From Streptomyces sp. NBC_00190 (GTDB taxonomy: Bacteria > Actinomycetota > Actinomycetes > Streptomycetales > Streptomycetaceae), in NCBI RefSeq assembly GCF_036203305.1, contig NZ_CP108132.1, forward strand, positions 196,074-260,073: a stretch of DNA of 64,000 bases, given 5' to 3'. The notes under the pieces are model-generated. The model had not been told where the DNA came from and made no database searches. It saw nothing but the letters and a program-made list of their open reading frames with translations. Each line of letters opens with the position of its first letter. Position 1 is the first letter of the stretch. Below, piece by piece: positions 56,391-64,000 of this stretch. Made by a program: the position numbers and the translations under genes.

Positions 56391-56459
56391 CAGGGCGGCC
56401 TCGCACACGCCGTGGCGAACCACGGGGGTGCTCGCTACGGCGTGTGCGAGGCCGCCCTG
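56391..56459. terminator. perfect 23-bp inverted repeat
   Basis: Arms 56391-56413 and 56437-56459 are exactly complementary over 23 bp (outer CAGGGCGGCC, inner CACGCCGT), with a 23-nt loop. It is probably a terminator for the TetR gene ahead of parA. Its length and perfection also allow a protein-binding or cruciform site. Confidence 0.6.
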
Positions 56460-56551
56460 TCGCGCATCCAGAACCGGAAACACGCCAATTCGTTAGCAAA
56501 ACTCAAGCGTGGCGCCCACGCGCACCCTCAGACGTTAGTAAAGTCCCTCTC

Positions 56552-57808
56552 ATGACTTCGCCCTCGTCTCAGAGCGACCGAGAGAAGGTCGTCTCCAAAC
56601 TCCCCCCGTGGCTGCGCCAGGAGTTGAAAATCCGCACCGCCCAACTGCGGGTGGACATCCAGGACGCCGTCCACCAGGGGATCGCCCACTGGAGCGCGCT
56701 CGCCTCCGCCCCCTCCCCCGTCGACACGTCCGGCGCTGAATCGTTCTCCACCTGGCTGCCCGCCGGCCAGTGGGAGTCCTTCCGCACCGACTCCAAGGAC
56801 CGTGGCGTCTCCCTCATCCAGGGACTCGCCCAGGCCGTCAGCCTCTGGCTGGAGATGAACCCGGCCCCCACGGTCAAGCGGCCCTCCGTCGTACGCCGCA
56901 TCATCGTGTGCAACCAGAAGGGCGGAGTCGGCAAGACCGCCATCACCGCCGGCACCGCCGAGGCCCTCGCCGAGGACACCTCGACCCTCCACCCCGTACG
57001 CGTCGCCCGCCAACTGGCCCGCATCACGGCGGACGAGGACCACCAGCCGGACCTGGCATCCGCCCCCCTGGACCTGGAGGACCTCCCGGGCCTGGGCATG
57101 CGCGTCCTGCTCATCGACTTCGACCCCCAGGGCCACCTCACCAAGCAGCTCGGCCAGCAGCCGCTCCCGATCGGCGGCGACAGCCTCACCTGCCACATGG
57201 CCGGCGAGGCCAAGGGACCGCTCTCCGACCTGATCGTCCCCATCGCGGACGACCGCTTCGGCGACCGGCTGCACATCCTCCCCGCCTGCACGGACGCCTT
57301 CCTCCTCGACGTCCGCCTCTCCACCGTCCGTGCCCGCGAGGCCGCCCTCGAACGCGCCCTGGCCCCCGTCGAGGCCGACTACGACGTCATCCTCGTCGAC
57401 TGCCCCCCGAGCCTCGGCCTGAGCATGGACGCGGCCATCTACTACGGCCGCCGCCGCGACACCGAACAGCCGGGCGCCTCCGGCGCGCTGATCGTCGTAC
57501 AGGCGGAGGACTCCTCGGCGGACGCGTACGACCTCCTCACCTCCCAGATCAACGACCTGCGCGACGACCTCAGCCTCGACATCGACTACCTCGGCCTCGT
57601 CGTCAACCTCTACGACGGCCGCCGCGGCTACATCGCGACCTCCTCCCTCCAGGCCTGGATGGACATAAAGGATCCCCGGGTCGTCGCCGTCGTCCCCGAC
57701 CTCAAGGAACAGCGCGAAGCGGTCCGCGTGAAGCAGCCCCTCTTCGTCTACGCCCCCAAGGGCGACCAAGCCGTCGCCCTGCGCGCCCTCGCCCGGGAGA
57801 TCTCATGA
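56552..57808 (+). CDS. parA: ParA-family partition ATPase
   Basis: 418 aa. A 110-residue N-terminal extension (TSPSSQSDREKVVSKLPPWLRQELKIRT) precedes the deviant Walker A NQKGGVGKTA (121-130), then LLIDFDPQGHLTKQLG and VILVDCPPSLGLSMDA. This is the plasmid type of ParA with N-terminal DNA-binding part. It moves ParB-bound plasmid copies. ATG at 56552 is chosen; upstream GTTAGTAAAG and GTTAGCAAAA repeats could be its promoter or autoregulation site. parB follows with a 4-bp overlap. Confidence 0.94.
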   Translation: MTSPSSQSDREKVVSKLPPWLRQELKIRTAQLRVDIQDAVHQGIAHWSALASAPSPVDTSGAESFSTWLPAGQWESFRTDSKDRGVSLIQGLAQAVSLWLEMNPAPTVKRPSVVRRIIVCNQKGGVGKTAITAGTAEALAEDTSTLHPVRVARQLARITADEDHQPDLASAPLDLEDLPGLGMRVLLIDFDPQGHLTKQLGQQPLPIGGDSLTCHMAGEAKGPLSDLIVPIADDRFGDRLHILPACTDAFLLDVRLSTVRAREAALERALAPVEADYDVILVDCPPSLGLSMDAAIYYGRRRDTEQPGASGALIVVQAEDSSADAYDLLTSQINDLRDDLSLDIDYLGLVVNLYDGRRGYIATSSLQAWMDIKDPRVVAVVPDLKEQREAVRVKQPLFVYAPKGDQAVALRALAREIS

Positions 57809-58716
57809 GCAGCAAGGCCGACAAACTCGGCGTCTCGGCATCCTTCGCCCGGGCTCAGCCGGCGGGTGTCAGCTCCCGCCGCGCGGCGATCGCGGAGGCC
57901 ACCGGCGCGCCCACCTCGGGGGTGGTCCCGCCGTCCGAGGTACCCATCGACGCCCTCGCCCACAACCCGTTCAACCTCCGCGAAGACCTCACGGAGCTCG
58001 AAGAACTGGCGGCATCCCTCACCGCCCGGGGCCAGCTCCAACCCCTCGCGGTCGCCACCCGCATGGCCTTCATGGAGGCCCACCCGGGCACCACCGACGG
58101 CCTGGGCCGCGCCCCGTACGTCGTGATCGACGGCAACCGCCGACTGGCCGCAGCCCACCTGGCAGGCCTGAAGACCATCCAGATCCACGTCAACGACTCC
58201 CTCTCCACCTCCGCGGCGGACATCCTCGAATCGGCCCTGATCGCCAATGTCCACCGCGTGGACGTGGCCCCCATGGACCAGGCCCGCGCCCTCCAGGAAC
58301 TCGTCGACGTCCACGGCTCCCAGGCCCAGGTCGCCAAGCGCCTCGGCAAGACGGCGGCCTGGGTCTCGCAGCGGCTGACCCTCCTGAACCTCACCCCCAC
58401 CCTCCAGGAGAAGGTGGAGACGGGCGAGCTCAAGGTCGAACCGGCCCGCCGCATCGGCCGCCTCCCCCAGGAGGCCCAGGAGGCCGCCGCGGACGAGAGC
58501 ATTAACGCCGTTAATCCCCCCCGCCAACGAACGGCCCCCGTTAACGGCGTTAACGCCGTTAACGCCCCGCCCGCCCCGCCCGCCCCGGCCCCTACCCCCG
58601 CCCCCCGGATCTCGATTTCCACGATCTCCCCGGAAACGATCGCGGACGCGCTCACCGCGCACCTCACCCCGGACGACCTCAAGGCCGTCACGGAACTCCT
58701 CATGCTGCGCATTTGA
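57805..58716 (+). CDS. parB: ParB-family centromere-binding protein
   Basis: 303 aa. ParB N-terminal domain (IDALAHNPFNLREDLTELEELAASL, VVIDGNRRLAAAHLAG), GESAL-like box ESALIANVHRVDVAPMDQARAL, HTH GSQAQVAKRLGKTAAWVSQRL. Residues 233-254 are encoded by GTTAAC repeats (INAVN and VNGVNAVN) in a Pro-rich linker. The C-terminal helix is TPDDLKAVTELLMLRI. The repeat family near it makes a parS role for these sequences plausible. Confidence 0.94.
   Translation: MSSKADKLGVSASFARAQPAGVSSRRAAIAEATGAPTSGVVPPSEVPIDALAHNPFNLREDLTELEELAASLTARGQLQPLAVATRMAFMEAHPGTTDGLGRAPYVVIDGNRRLAAAHLAGLKTIQIHVNDSLSTSAADILESALIANVHRVDVAPMDQARALQELVDVHGSQAQVAKRLGKTAAWVSQRLTLLNLTPTLQEKVETGELKVEPARRIGRLPQEAQEAAADESINAVNPPRQRTAPVNGVNAVNAPPAPPAPAPTPAPRISISTISPETIADALTAHLTPDDLKAVTELLMLRI
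58501..58563. repeat. GTTAAC repeats inside parB
   Basis: ATTAAC (58501), GTTAAT (58510) and GTTAAC at 58540, 58549 and 58558, in frame with parB because the 9-bp unit is three codons. Confidence 0.95.
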
Positions 58717-58759
58717 GCTGGGCATCTGAGGCACCACCCACGCCGGGGGCGCTGACGGC

Positions 58760-58774
58760 ATTAACGCCGTTAAC
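58760..58774. repeat. GTTAAC repeats upstream of tap
   Basis: ATTAAC (58760) and GTTAAC (58769), 9 bp apart, in the parB-tap gap. Confidence 0.9.
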
Positions 58775-58782
58775 GCCCCCAC

Positions 58783-58812
58783 GTGCGTTTCATGTGCGTT
58801 CAGCGGTGCGAT
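58783..58812. promoter_or_regulatory. GTGCG(T/A)T direct repeats before tap
   Basis: GTGCGTT at 58783 and 58794, GTGCGAT at 58806: starts 11 and 12 bp apart, 28 bp upstream of the tap start. Possible operator, perhaps for the HTH domain of Tap itself. Confidence 0.4.
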
Positions 58813-58839
58813 TCACATAGGCTCTGGGTGGAGGTACCG

Positions 58840-61083
58840 ATGCCGAACAACCGAAACACCCACCCCGACGCCAACGAGCAGGAAGGCCTCTTCGCCGCGG
58901 TCGACGCCCTGCTCGAAGAGGTCGCCCAGGACCCGCTCCCCCACCCGGACGAGCGCAAGCGCCTGCGCGAGGCCGCCGGCCTGAGCCAGGACCAGATCGC
59001 CAAGGCCCTGACGGTCCGCCGCGAAACGGTGACGTCGTGGGAAACCGGCCGCACCTCCCCCCGCCCTCCCAAACGCGCGGCCTACGCCCGCCTCCTGGAG
59101 GGCCTCTCCACCCTCCACCCCGTTAACGGCGTTAACGCCGTTAACGCCACCGCGCCGCAGCCTCCCATGCCCAACCCCACGGCCCACGCCGAAAGCACAG
59201 CGCTGCCCACCCCCGCCCCCGAAACCCCGGCGCCCGTGGCGCAGCCCGAACCCCCCACCCCCCACCCGGGGTCCGGGGCGGAGCCCCAGTTCCGGGAAGG
59301 GGCGGGTAGCGGAACAGCGCCGCAGGCCCCCACGCGTACCCGCACCGCACCCCCCACCCCCCACCGGAGCCCCGGGCCGAAGTCCCAGCCCCCCACACCG
59401 ACCACGCCCCCGGCAGGGAACGGCCCCCTCGCCGTCCTGGACGGCGCCGGCCACGCCCACACCACCGGCGGCCTCATCCTCGACCACCCCACCACCGGCG
59501 GCCTCCCCTCCCTCATCTCCTGGGCCCTGGGCCCCGCCGCCGACCTCCGCTCCCCCCGCCTCCACCGCAACGGCAAGGACGGCGACCCCCTCCTCGTCCT
59601 CACCCCCGCCGCCACCGAGGCCCTGGGCCTCCCCCTCACCCTCGAAGACCGCCGCGCCCTCCGCCTCCCCGACAACCACCCCGCCCTCAAGCAGCTCGCG
59701 AAGAGCAAGTGGCAGCTCACCCGCCGCGGCTTCGGCCCCTGGGCCCGCGTCTACCGACCGGCCACCCCCACCACCGGCCGCCAGTGCGTCCAGCTCGCGG
59801 TCCTCCCGTGGGGCGCCCTCGACCCCCGCGCCTGGGGCGAGGACACCGCCGACCTCCCGGCCCCCGAACTCGCCGAGCTGCTCAGCACCTACGCCTCCCG
59901 CGTCCTCACCCCCCGCGGCTCCACGGCCGTCACCGGCCTCGAACTCATGACGGCCCTCCGTCCCCCCACCCGTGCCGCCCGCAACGCCGAGACCAACACC
60001 TGGGAATCCGCCCCCGTCCCCGGCTCCCTCACCCGCCCCGTCGACCCGGCCCCCCCGGAGGCCCCCGACGAACACCCCGTGGTCGCCTCGCTCTACCCCC
60101 GCTCCCACCAGCGCACCCCGGACCAGGTCCTCGACGAAGAGGCCTACGACTGGATCCGCGACCCGGAGCTCCTCACCGACGAGGAGTGCACCCGCACCCA
60201 CGCCGTCGGCATCGACGTCAACATGGCCTTCGCCGCAGCCGCGAACCGCCTCACCGTCGGCCTGGGCCCCGCCACCCACACCAAGAGCCCCCGCTTCGAC
60301 CCGACGACTCCCGGCTGCTGGTTGGCGGACCTCTCCTCGATCTCCCTCGACCCCCGCCTGCCCAGCCCCTTCACCCCCCACGGCAAGCCCCCGACCGGCC
60401 CCGCCTGGTACGCCACCCCGACCCTCGCCTACGCTCAGGAACTCGGCCACGAGGTCCACCCCACCGAGGCCTGGCTCCGCCCCGAGTGCGGCCCGTACCT
60501 CGACGCCTGGTACACCCGCCTCCGCGACGCCTACATGGCCACGATGGCGGACCTCGGCGTCACCTCGGCCATGCCCGAACCCGAGTTCCTCAAGGCGATG
60601 ACGACGCACAAACAGGACGCCCCCATCCCCACAGCGGTGCTCTCGGCGATCAAATCCACCGTCAAGGGCGGCATCGGCAAGCTCCGCGAACGCCCCCAGG
60701 GCGCCGGCTACCGCCCCGGCGAGCGCTGGCCCGCCCTCGAACGCCCCACCTGGCGCCCCGACATCCGCGCCGCCGTCATCTCCACGGCCCGCGTGAACAT
60801 GCACCGCAAGATGAACAAGCTCGCCACGACAGCCGGCCTGCACCCCATCGCGGTCCTCTCCGACTGCGCGGTGTACCTCTCCGACGGCCCCGGCCCCCTC
60901 AACTTCCTCCCGCGCACCCCCGACGGCAAGCCCCTCCCCGGCGGCTTCCGTCTCGGCGTCAGCCCCGGCATGGTCAAGCACGAGGGCACCCAGCCCCTCC
61001 TGTGGGCCGTCGGGATGCTCGACGAAGGCCTCAACCCCGCCCGCCACATCAAGGGCCACGACGCAGCAGCAGACGGCGAGTAA
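58840..61083 (+). CDS. tap: telomere-associated protein Tap
   Basis: 747 aa, the normal size for Tap, which binds the 3' overhang of Streptomyces telomeres and recruits the terminal protein. An N-terminal XRE-type HTH (LREAAGLSQDQIAKALTVRRETVTSWETGR, about 40-75) is followed by a Pro-rich linker with VNGVNAVN (95-102) from a GTTAAC triplet, then the conserved large domain (THAVGIDVNMAFAAAANRL, AVISTARVNMHRKMNKLATTAG, LSDCAVYLSDGPGP). GGAGG lies before ATG 58840. tpg follows 3 bp after the stop. Confidence 0.93.
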   Translation: MPNNRNTHPDANEQEGLFAAVDALLEEVAQDPLPHPDERKRLREAAGLSQDQIAKALTVRRETVTSWETGRTSPRPPKRAAYARLLEGLSTLHPVNGVNAVNATAPQPPMPNPTAHAESTALPTPAPETPAPVAQPEPPTPHPGSGAEPQFREGAGSGTAPQAPTRTRTAPPTPHRSPGPKSQPPTPTTPPAGNGPLAVLDGAGHAHTTGGLILDHPTTGGLPSLISWALGPAADLRSPRLHRNGKDGDPLLVLTPAATEALGLPLTLEDRRALRLPDNHPALKQLAKSKWQLTRRGFGPWARVYRPATPTTGRQCVQLAVLPWGALDPRAWGEDTADLPAPELAELLSTYASRVLTPRGSTAVTGLELMTALRPPTRAARNAETNTWESAPVPGSLTRPVDPAPPEAPDEHPVVASLYPRSHQRTPDQVLDEEAYDWIRDPELLTDEECTRTHAVGIDVNMAFAAAANRLTVGLGPATHTKSPRFDPTTPGCWLADLSSISLDPRLPSPFTPHGKPPTGPAWYATPTLAYAQELGHEVHPTEAWLRPECGPYLDAWYTRLRDAYMATMADLGVTSAMPEPEFLKAMTTHKQDAPIPTAVLSAIKSTVKGGIGKLRERPQGAGYRPGERWPALERPTWRPDIRAAVISTARVNMHRKMNKLATTAGLHPIAVLSDCAVYLSDGPGPLNFLPRTPDGKPLPGGFRLGVSPGMVKHEGTQPLLWAVGMLDEGLNPARHIKGHDAAADGE
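59122..59145. repeat. GTTAAC triplet inside tap
   Basis: Hexamers at 59122, 59131 and 59140 with GGC and GCC spacers, a perfect 24-bp palindrome translated in frame. Confidence 0.95.
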
Positions 61084-61086
61084 CAC

Positions 61087-61641
61087 ATGTCCGACATCTC
61101 CGACAGCCTGACCAAGGCCGACGAACAGCACTTCACCCGCCCGATCCCCAAATCCGCGGGCGCCCAATTCCGTTTCCTGCTCAAACAGCTCAAATCGACA
61201 AAGGCCGTGGCAACGACGCTCGGCATCTCCCAGCGCACCGTCGAGCGCTACGTCAAGAACCAGATCAAGCAGCCCAAGCCCGAACTCGCCGCCCGCCTCG
61301 AAGCCGAGGTACGCCGCCGCTGGCAGCCCCTGGTGCGCAAGCGCGCCCGCGACAAGGCGGCCAGGACCACCGGCCTGGTCATCGAGACCCGCGCCCGCTT
61401 CGGCTTCACCGCGGCCCCCGGCACCACCGACGACGGCCGCATGCGCCGCATCACCCAGCACCTCCCGCCGGAGTACGCGGGCCGCCTCTTCGCCGCCCAG
61501 GAGGCCGGCGCCGCCGAGGCCCAACTCCGGCAGATCGCGGCCGAAGCCCTCCAGGAGATCTACTTCAAGGACAACGGCGCCCGCGCCACGAGCCTCCTGG
61601 TCGAGTTCACGGACATCGACTACGTGGACTTCGCCTTCTGA
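61087..61641 (+). CDS. tpg: telomere terminal protein Tpg
   Basis: 184 aa, exactly the family size. Tpg is covalently attached to the 5' ends of linear Streptomyces replicons and primes end patching. The N-terminal HTH KAVATTLGISQRTVERYVKNQ and the C-terminal IYFKDNGARATSLLVEFTDIDYVDFAF are typical. The gene is coupled to tap (3-bp gap). Confidence 0.95.
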   Translation: MSDISDSLTKADEQHFTRPIPKSAGAQFRFLLKQLKSTKAVATTLGISQRTVERYVKNQIKQPKPELAARLEAEVRRRWQPLVRKRARDKAARTTGLVIETRARFGFTAAPGTTDDGRMRRITQHLPPEYAGRLFAAQEAGAAEAQLRQIAAEALQEIYFKDNGARATSLLVEFTDIDYVDFAF

Positions 61642-61720
61642 CCAAGCGCCAGGAGACCCCAGGGCCCCAAACAGCCCTCAGAAGCCCTTCCCGGCCCCTC
61701 CTGACCCCTCAAAACCCCAA

Positions 61721-61747
61721 AGGGTCCCGGGCATATCCCGGGACCCT
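61721..61747. terminator. bidirectional terminator between tpg and winged-helix genes
   Basis: AGGGTCCCGGG-CATAT-CCCGGGACCCT: 11-bp perfect stem, 5-nt loop, between convergent genes. Confidence 0.85.
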
Positions 61748-61778
61748 CATTCACCCCTCACAAGCCCGCCTAGGCGCT

Positions 61779-62252
61779 TCACCCCACGGCGTGCAGCGTC
61801 CTCCGCCGCTTCGACTCCGCAGCCTTCTTCGCCGCGGCCTGCGCGGCCCGCTTCTGACGCTGCTCGGCCAGCTGGTCCTGATACGCCGCCACCGCCTGGT
61901 GGTAGCTGGCGACATACCCCCGCGCGTCGAGCCGCTCCTCGGCCGCCATGTCGTTCACGGCGGCGACAGCGTCTTCGAAGGAGTTGTACCCGGCCAGCAT
62001 CGGATTGATCTGGTACACACCGTTGCGGACCTTCCGCACCAGCTTCGCGAGCTCCAGACTCCGCAGAGCCGCGTTGACGCTCGGCCGGCTCAGCTCCAGC
62101 AGCCCACCGACGGTGGCCTGGTCGATGAGGATCCGCCCGCCCGGCTCGCTCAGCGAACGCAGCTTCAGCAGCACACGGTAGGCCGCAGGCGGAAGGTCGA
62201 GGTCGGAGAGAAGCCCGTCGGCGTTGACCGCAGCGAATCGCAAGGTGCTCAC
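61779..62252 (-). CDS. winged-helix protein, RepL-like, copy 1
   Basis: 157 aa. A winged helix (RILIDQATVGGLLELSRPSVNAALRSLELAKLVRKVRNGVYQINPML) resembles plasmid RepL-type replication proteins, followed by a long charged Ala/Lys/Gln coiled-coil tail. GTG at 62252 overlaps the stop of the upstream gene. It shares the G-V-Y-Q-x-N-P wing with copy 2. It could be a replication initiator partner or a regulator. Confidence 0.7.
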   Translation of the reverse strand: MSTLRFAAVNADGLLSDLDLPPAAYRVLLKLRSLSEPGGRILIDQATVGGLLELSRPSVNAALRSLELAKLVRKVRNGVYQINPMLAGYNSFEDAVAAVNDMAAEERLDARGYVASYHQAVAAYQDQLAEQRQKRAAQAAAKKAAESKRRRTLHAVG

Positions 62253-62965
62253 TGAGCTGTCCCTTCTTCCGTGCGCTTCGCCCGGCTCAGCCGACGCGCA
62301 GCGCGCTCTTTGGCCCGTTCGGCCCGCAGTTCCTCGATGGCCTGCCGCATGTGGTCCAGCGACGGGAACCGCACCAGGTCGGGCAGGCTCGTGTCGCTGC
62401 GGATCTGCGAGATGGTGCTGTGCTGCTCCACCTTCACGAACTCACCCGTCATCTCCGTCCCCGGGATGAACTCGGCCACCCGGTAACTGTAGGGCGGGTT
62501 GAACTGGTACACACCCCGCCGCACCTTGAAGACGATCCCATGAGACATGACGGTGTGCAGTGCCTCCGACGTCTTTGTCCGACTGACGTCAAGGATGGTA
62601 GCCATCTCCTCCTGCGTAAGAGGAATCCGCCCCCCCGCTCGCTGGCACGCGATGAGCAGCAGGATCAGCCTCAGCGGCAAGGCTTCCCGGAAGTACTGGG
62701 CGATAACCAGGAAGAACTCGAGACTGTCCATCGAGAACGCATTCGGCTGATTCTGCGTCCCGTAGAACTCCAGCGGCTTACGCTCGCCGTCCAGCGTCAG
62801 CTTCCGGCTCGGGTACCGCTTCGCCAGACTGTCCAGGTCCTTGACCGGAGCCAGCGGCTGACTCCACGCCGAGATCGCATCATCAACGGGGAGATCAGGA
62901 CGCGGCGCACCCGCCGGACTCCGCCGACGCCGTTGTGGCTCTGATGACACGAGGCTGCTCTCCAC
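62249..62965 (-). CDS. winged-helix protein, RepL-like, copy 2
   Basis: 238 aa. The central winged helix (GGRIPLTQEEMATILDVSRTKTSEALHTVMSHGIVFKVRRGVYQFNPPYSYR) matches copy 1, with an N-terminal basic stretch (RRRRSPAGAPR) and a C-terminal Arg/Ala-rich helix. Located beside the palindrome-rich gap near the end of the replicon, the pair could initiate replication or control it. No Rep-specific catalytic motif is seen. Confidence 0.7.
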   Translation of the reverse strand: MESSLVSSEPQRRRRSPAGAPRPDLPVDDAISAWSQPLAPVKDLDSLAKRYPSRKLTLDGERKPLEFYGTQNQPNAFSMDSLEFFLVIAQYFREALPLRLILLLIACQRAGGRIPLTQEEMATILDVSRTKTSEALHTVMSHGIVFKVRRGVYQFNPPYSYRVAEFIPGTEMTGEFVKVEQHSTISQIRSDTSLPDLVRFPSLDHMRQAIEELRAERAKERAARRLSRAKRTEEGTAQ

Positions 62966-63648
62966 TTCGTTGATCTGCAGGGAGAGTATGTCAACAAGGG
63001 TGACACAAGTGTCACGCTCATTGACGTTCGGCGTGTCTTATGTCCCCCCAGCAGGGACACATCTCGGCCACCCCCTCCCCGTCGGCTTCACGCCAGCCCT
63101 CACCCAACCCCACCCATCCCCCCAGCAGTTCGCCGACACATCCCCGCTAAAACGTCAGCCGCCCCGACGTTTTAGCGCAAATACCGTCAGTCTTGCTGAC
63201 GTTTTGCGCGCGTTCTGTCCCCCTAGCAGCGACACATCCCCCCAGTTATGTCCCTTCTGAGGGGACATAACTTTCCCCCCGCACCCGCCCTGACCTGCGG
63301 CAACGCATCTCCGTACCTTATATAGGCCGTCTCCTGCCGCGCTGCGCGCACTGAAGCCCGTCTCCAACCCTCCGCCACCCGAACTTCCTGACGCCCCATC
63401 ACTTCCCAGAACCCCCATCGAACCCCCACCCAGTCCCCCAACCCCCCAGGCAATCTGACCGATTCCCATCTTTATCCACGCATCACTTTGAACCACGCCC
63501 TCGCCTACCCGTTAACGCCGTTAACAACCACCACCCCTCTCCTGCACCAAGAACGAAGGGCTCTTCCCCAAACGCCTGTAAGCCCAACCAAGCAAGGTCT
63601 CTCACTCCTCACCACGCAGCGCTGAGCCGCCCTTAGCAAAGTCGTTTG
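62966..63648. promoter_or_regulatory. palindrome-rich gap upstream of the winged-helix operon
   Basis: No convincing gene. It holds GTGACAC-AA-GTGTCAC (63000-63015), a 12-bp inverted repeat CGCTAAAACGTC/GACGTTTTAGCG (63145-63177), CGTCAG/CTGACG (63185-63201), AGTTATGTCCC/GGGACATAACT (63244-63272), three copies of GACACATC (about 63056, 63135, 63231) and GTTAAC at 63511 and 63520. Candidate replication origin or operator region. Confidence 0.6.
63511..63525. repeat. GTTAAC repeats near the replicon end
   Basis: Hexamers at 63511 and 63520, 9 bp apart, the rightmost members of the family. Confidence 0.9.
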
Positions 63649-64000
63649 ATGAAGCGAAGCCGGACTAAAACCGTCTGGAGCAAAACGGAGGACACTAGCC
63701 CAAAAGCCGTCCGCAGCGAAGCGGAGGACACCGGCCCGAAGGGTCGGCTCTGGCTCGGCGAAGCCGAGCCCCGCCGAGCGCAGCGAGGCGGTTCATTGCT
63801 CCGGAGCGAAGCGGAGGAGCAAGGCTCCGAAGGAGCCTCGGCCGAGCTCAGCGAGGCCGGTCTCTCCTCAGCGCGCAGCGCTGAAGTACTCGGAACAGCC
63901 GAGCACCGCGAGGCAAGGGAGCGAAGCGACCGCCCCGGCCGAAGGCCGGCCTCGCCGAGCGCAGCGAGGCGACTCTCTGTCACAGCGCGCAGCGCTGTGG
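63649..64000. repeat. telomere-like array of short hairpin palindromes
   Basis: Consecutive palindromes with GAA or GCA loops: GGCTCGGC-GAA-GCCGAGCC (63752-63770), GGCTCC-GAA-GGAGCC (63823-63837), TCAGCGC-GCA-GCGCTGA (63868-63884), CCGGCC-GAA-GGCCGG (63935-63949), GCCTCGC...GCGAGGC (63949-63970) and CACAGCGC-GCA-GCGCTGTG (63981-63999). A diverged direct copy pair is at 63671-63700 and 63708-63735. Such GNA-loop hairpins are typical of Streptomyces telomeres. Whether 64000 is the physical end cannot be seen. Confidence 0.75.

Noticed and set aside
58813..61524. 903-codon minus-strand frame opposite tap and tpg
   Set aside because: Low-complexity Gly/Val/Glu shadow; tap and tpg are well-supported families on the plus strand.

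Overview
The DNA is about 70% G+C, with strong third-position G/C bias, GTG starts and many 4-base ATGA/GTGA gene overlaps. With SARP regulators, gamma-butyrolactone (GBL) receptors, AfsA, type II polyketide synthase (PKS) genes and a Tap/Tpg telomere pair, this points to Streptomyces or a close relative. Plasmid-type parAB and tap-tpg lie within 8 kb of a block of telomere-like hairpin palindromes at the right edge. The window therefore looks like the right end of a linear replicon, most likely a giant linear plasmid, carrying the end of an aromatic polyketide cluster.

Layout. (1) 1-6027: S-adenosylmethionine (SAM) regeneration cassette metF (cut by the window edge), metH, a PfkB-family (probable adenosine) kinase and metK, all on the minus strand. 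(2) 6084-31828: biosynthetic genes, nearly all minus strand. They include a KS-alpha/CLF/ACP minimal PKS, a ketoreductase, two didomain aromatase/cyclases, two flavin monooxygenases, an AMP-forming ligase, an acyl-CoA dehydrogenase, two Sfp-type phosphopantetheinyl transferases, a third ketosynthase, a type II thioesterase and a DUF4097-ABC exporter set with a divergent MarR-like regulator. (3) 27610-39004: regulatory island with two SARPs, three TetR/GBL-receptor-type genes, a P450, afsA and a reductase-like gene, with ARE-like sites upstream of several of them. (4) 39072-56381: mixed accessory genes (SDR, hydrolases, MarR, AraC, a malonyl-CoA synthetase-like ligase with a thioesterase, DUF1772 pair, RibD-like reductases, epoxide hydrolase, TetR/flavin monooxygenase pair, AhpD-like protein, another GBL-receptor-like TetR). 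(5) 56391-64000: replicon maintenance with parA, parB, tap, tpg, two winged-helix proteins, a palindrome-rich gap and the terminal palindromes.

How it fits together. The SAM cassette probably supports methylations encoded to the left of the window. The minimal PKS with ketoreductase and cyclases builds an aromatic core. The ligase, acyl-CoA dehydrogenase, third KS and thioesterases could supply or edit an unusual starter or side chain. The AfsA product would release receptor-type repressors from ARE sites and switch on SARPs, which probably act at 11-bp direct repeats such as those at 25013-25041.

Most unusual points. Several proteins keep a family fold but have lost catalytic residues: a condensation/thioesterase-like protein, a third KS with Lys and His replaced, a type I-like KS without its Cys, and the second PPTase. 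The last of these sits with the KS-like gene and a tandem ACP in one tight operon. In addition, a family of palindromic GTTAAC repeats with a 9-bp period is confined to the right 11 kb and runs in frame through parB and tap.
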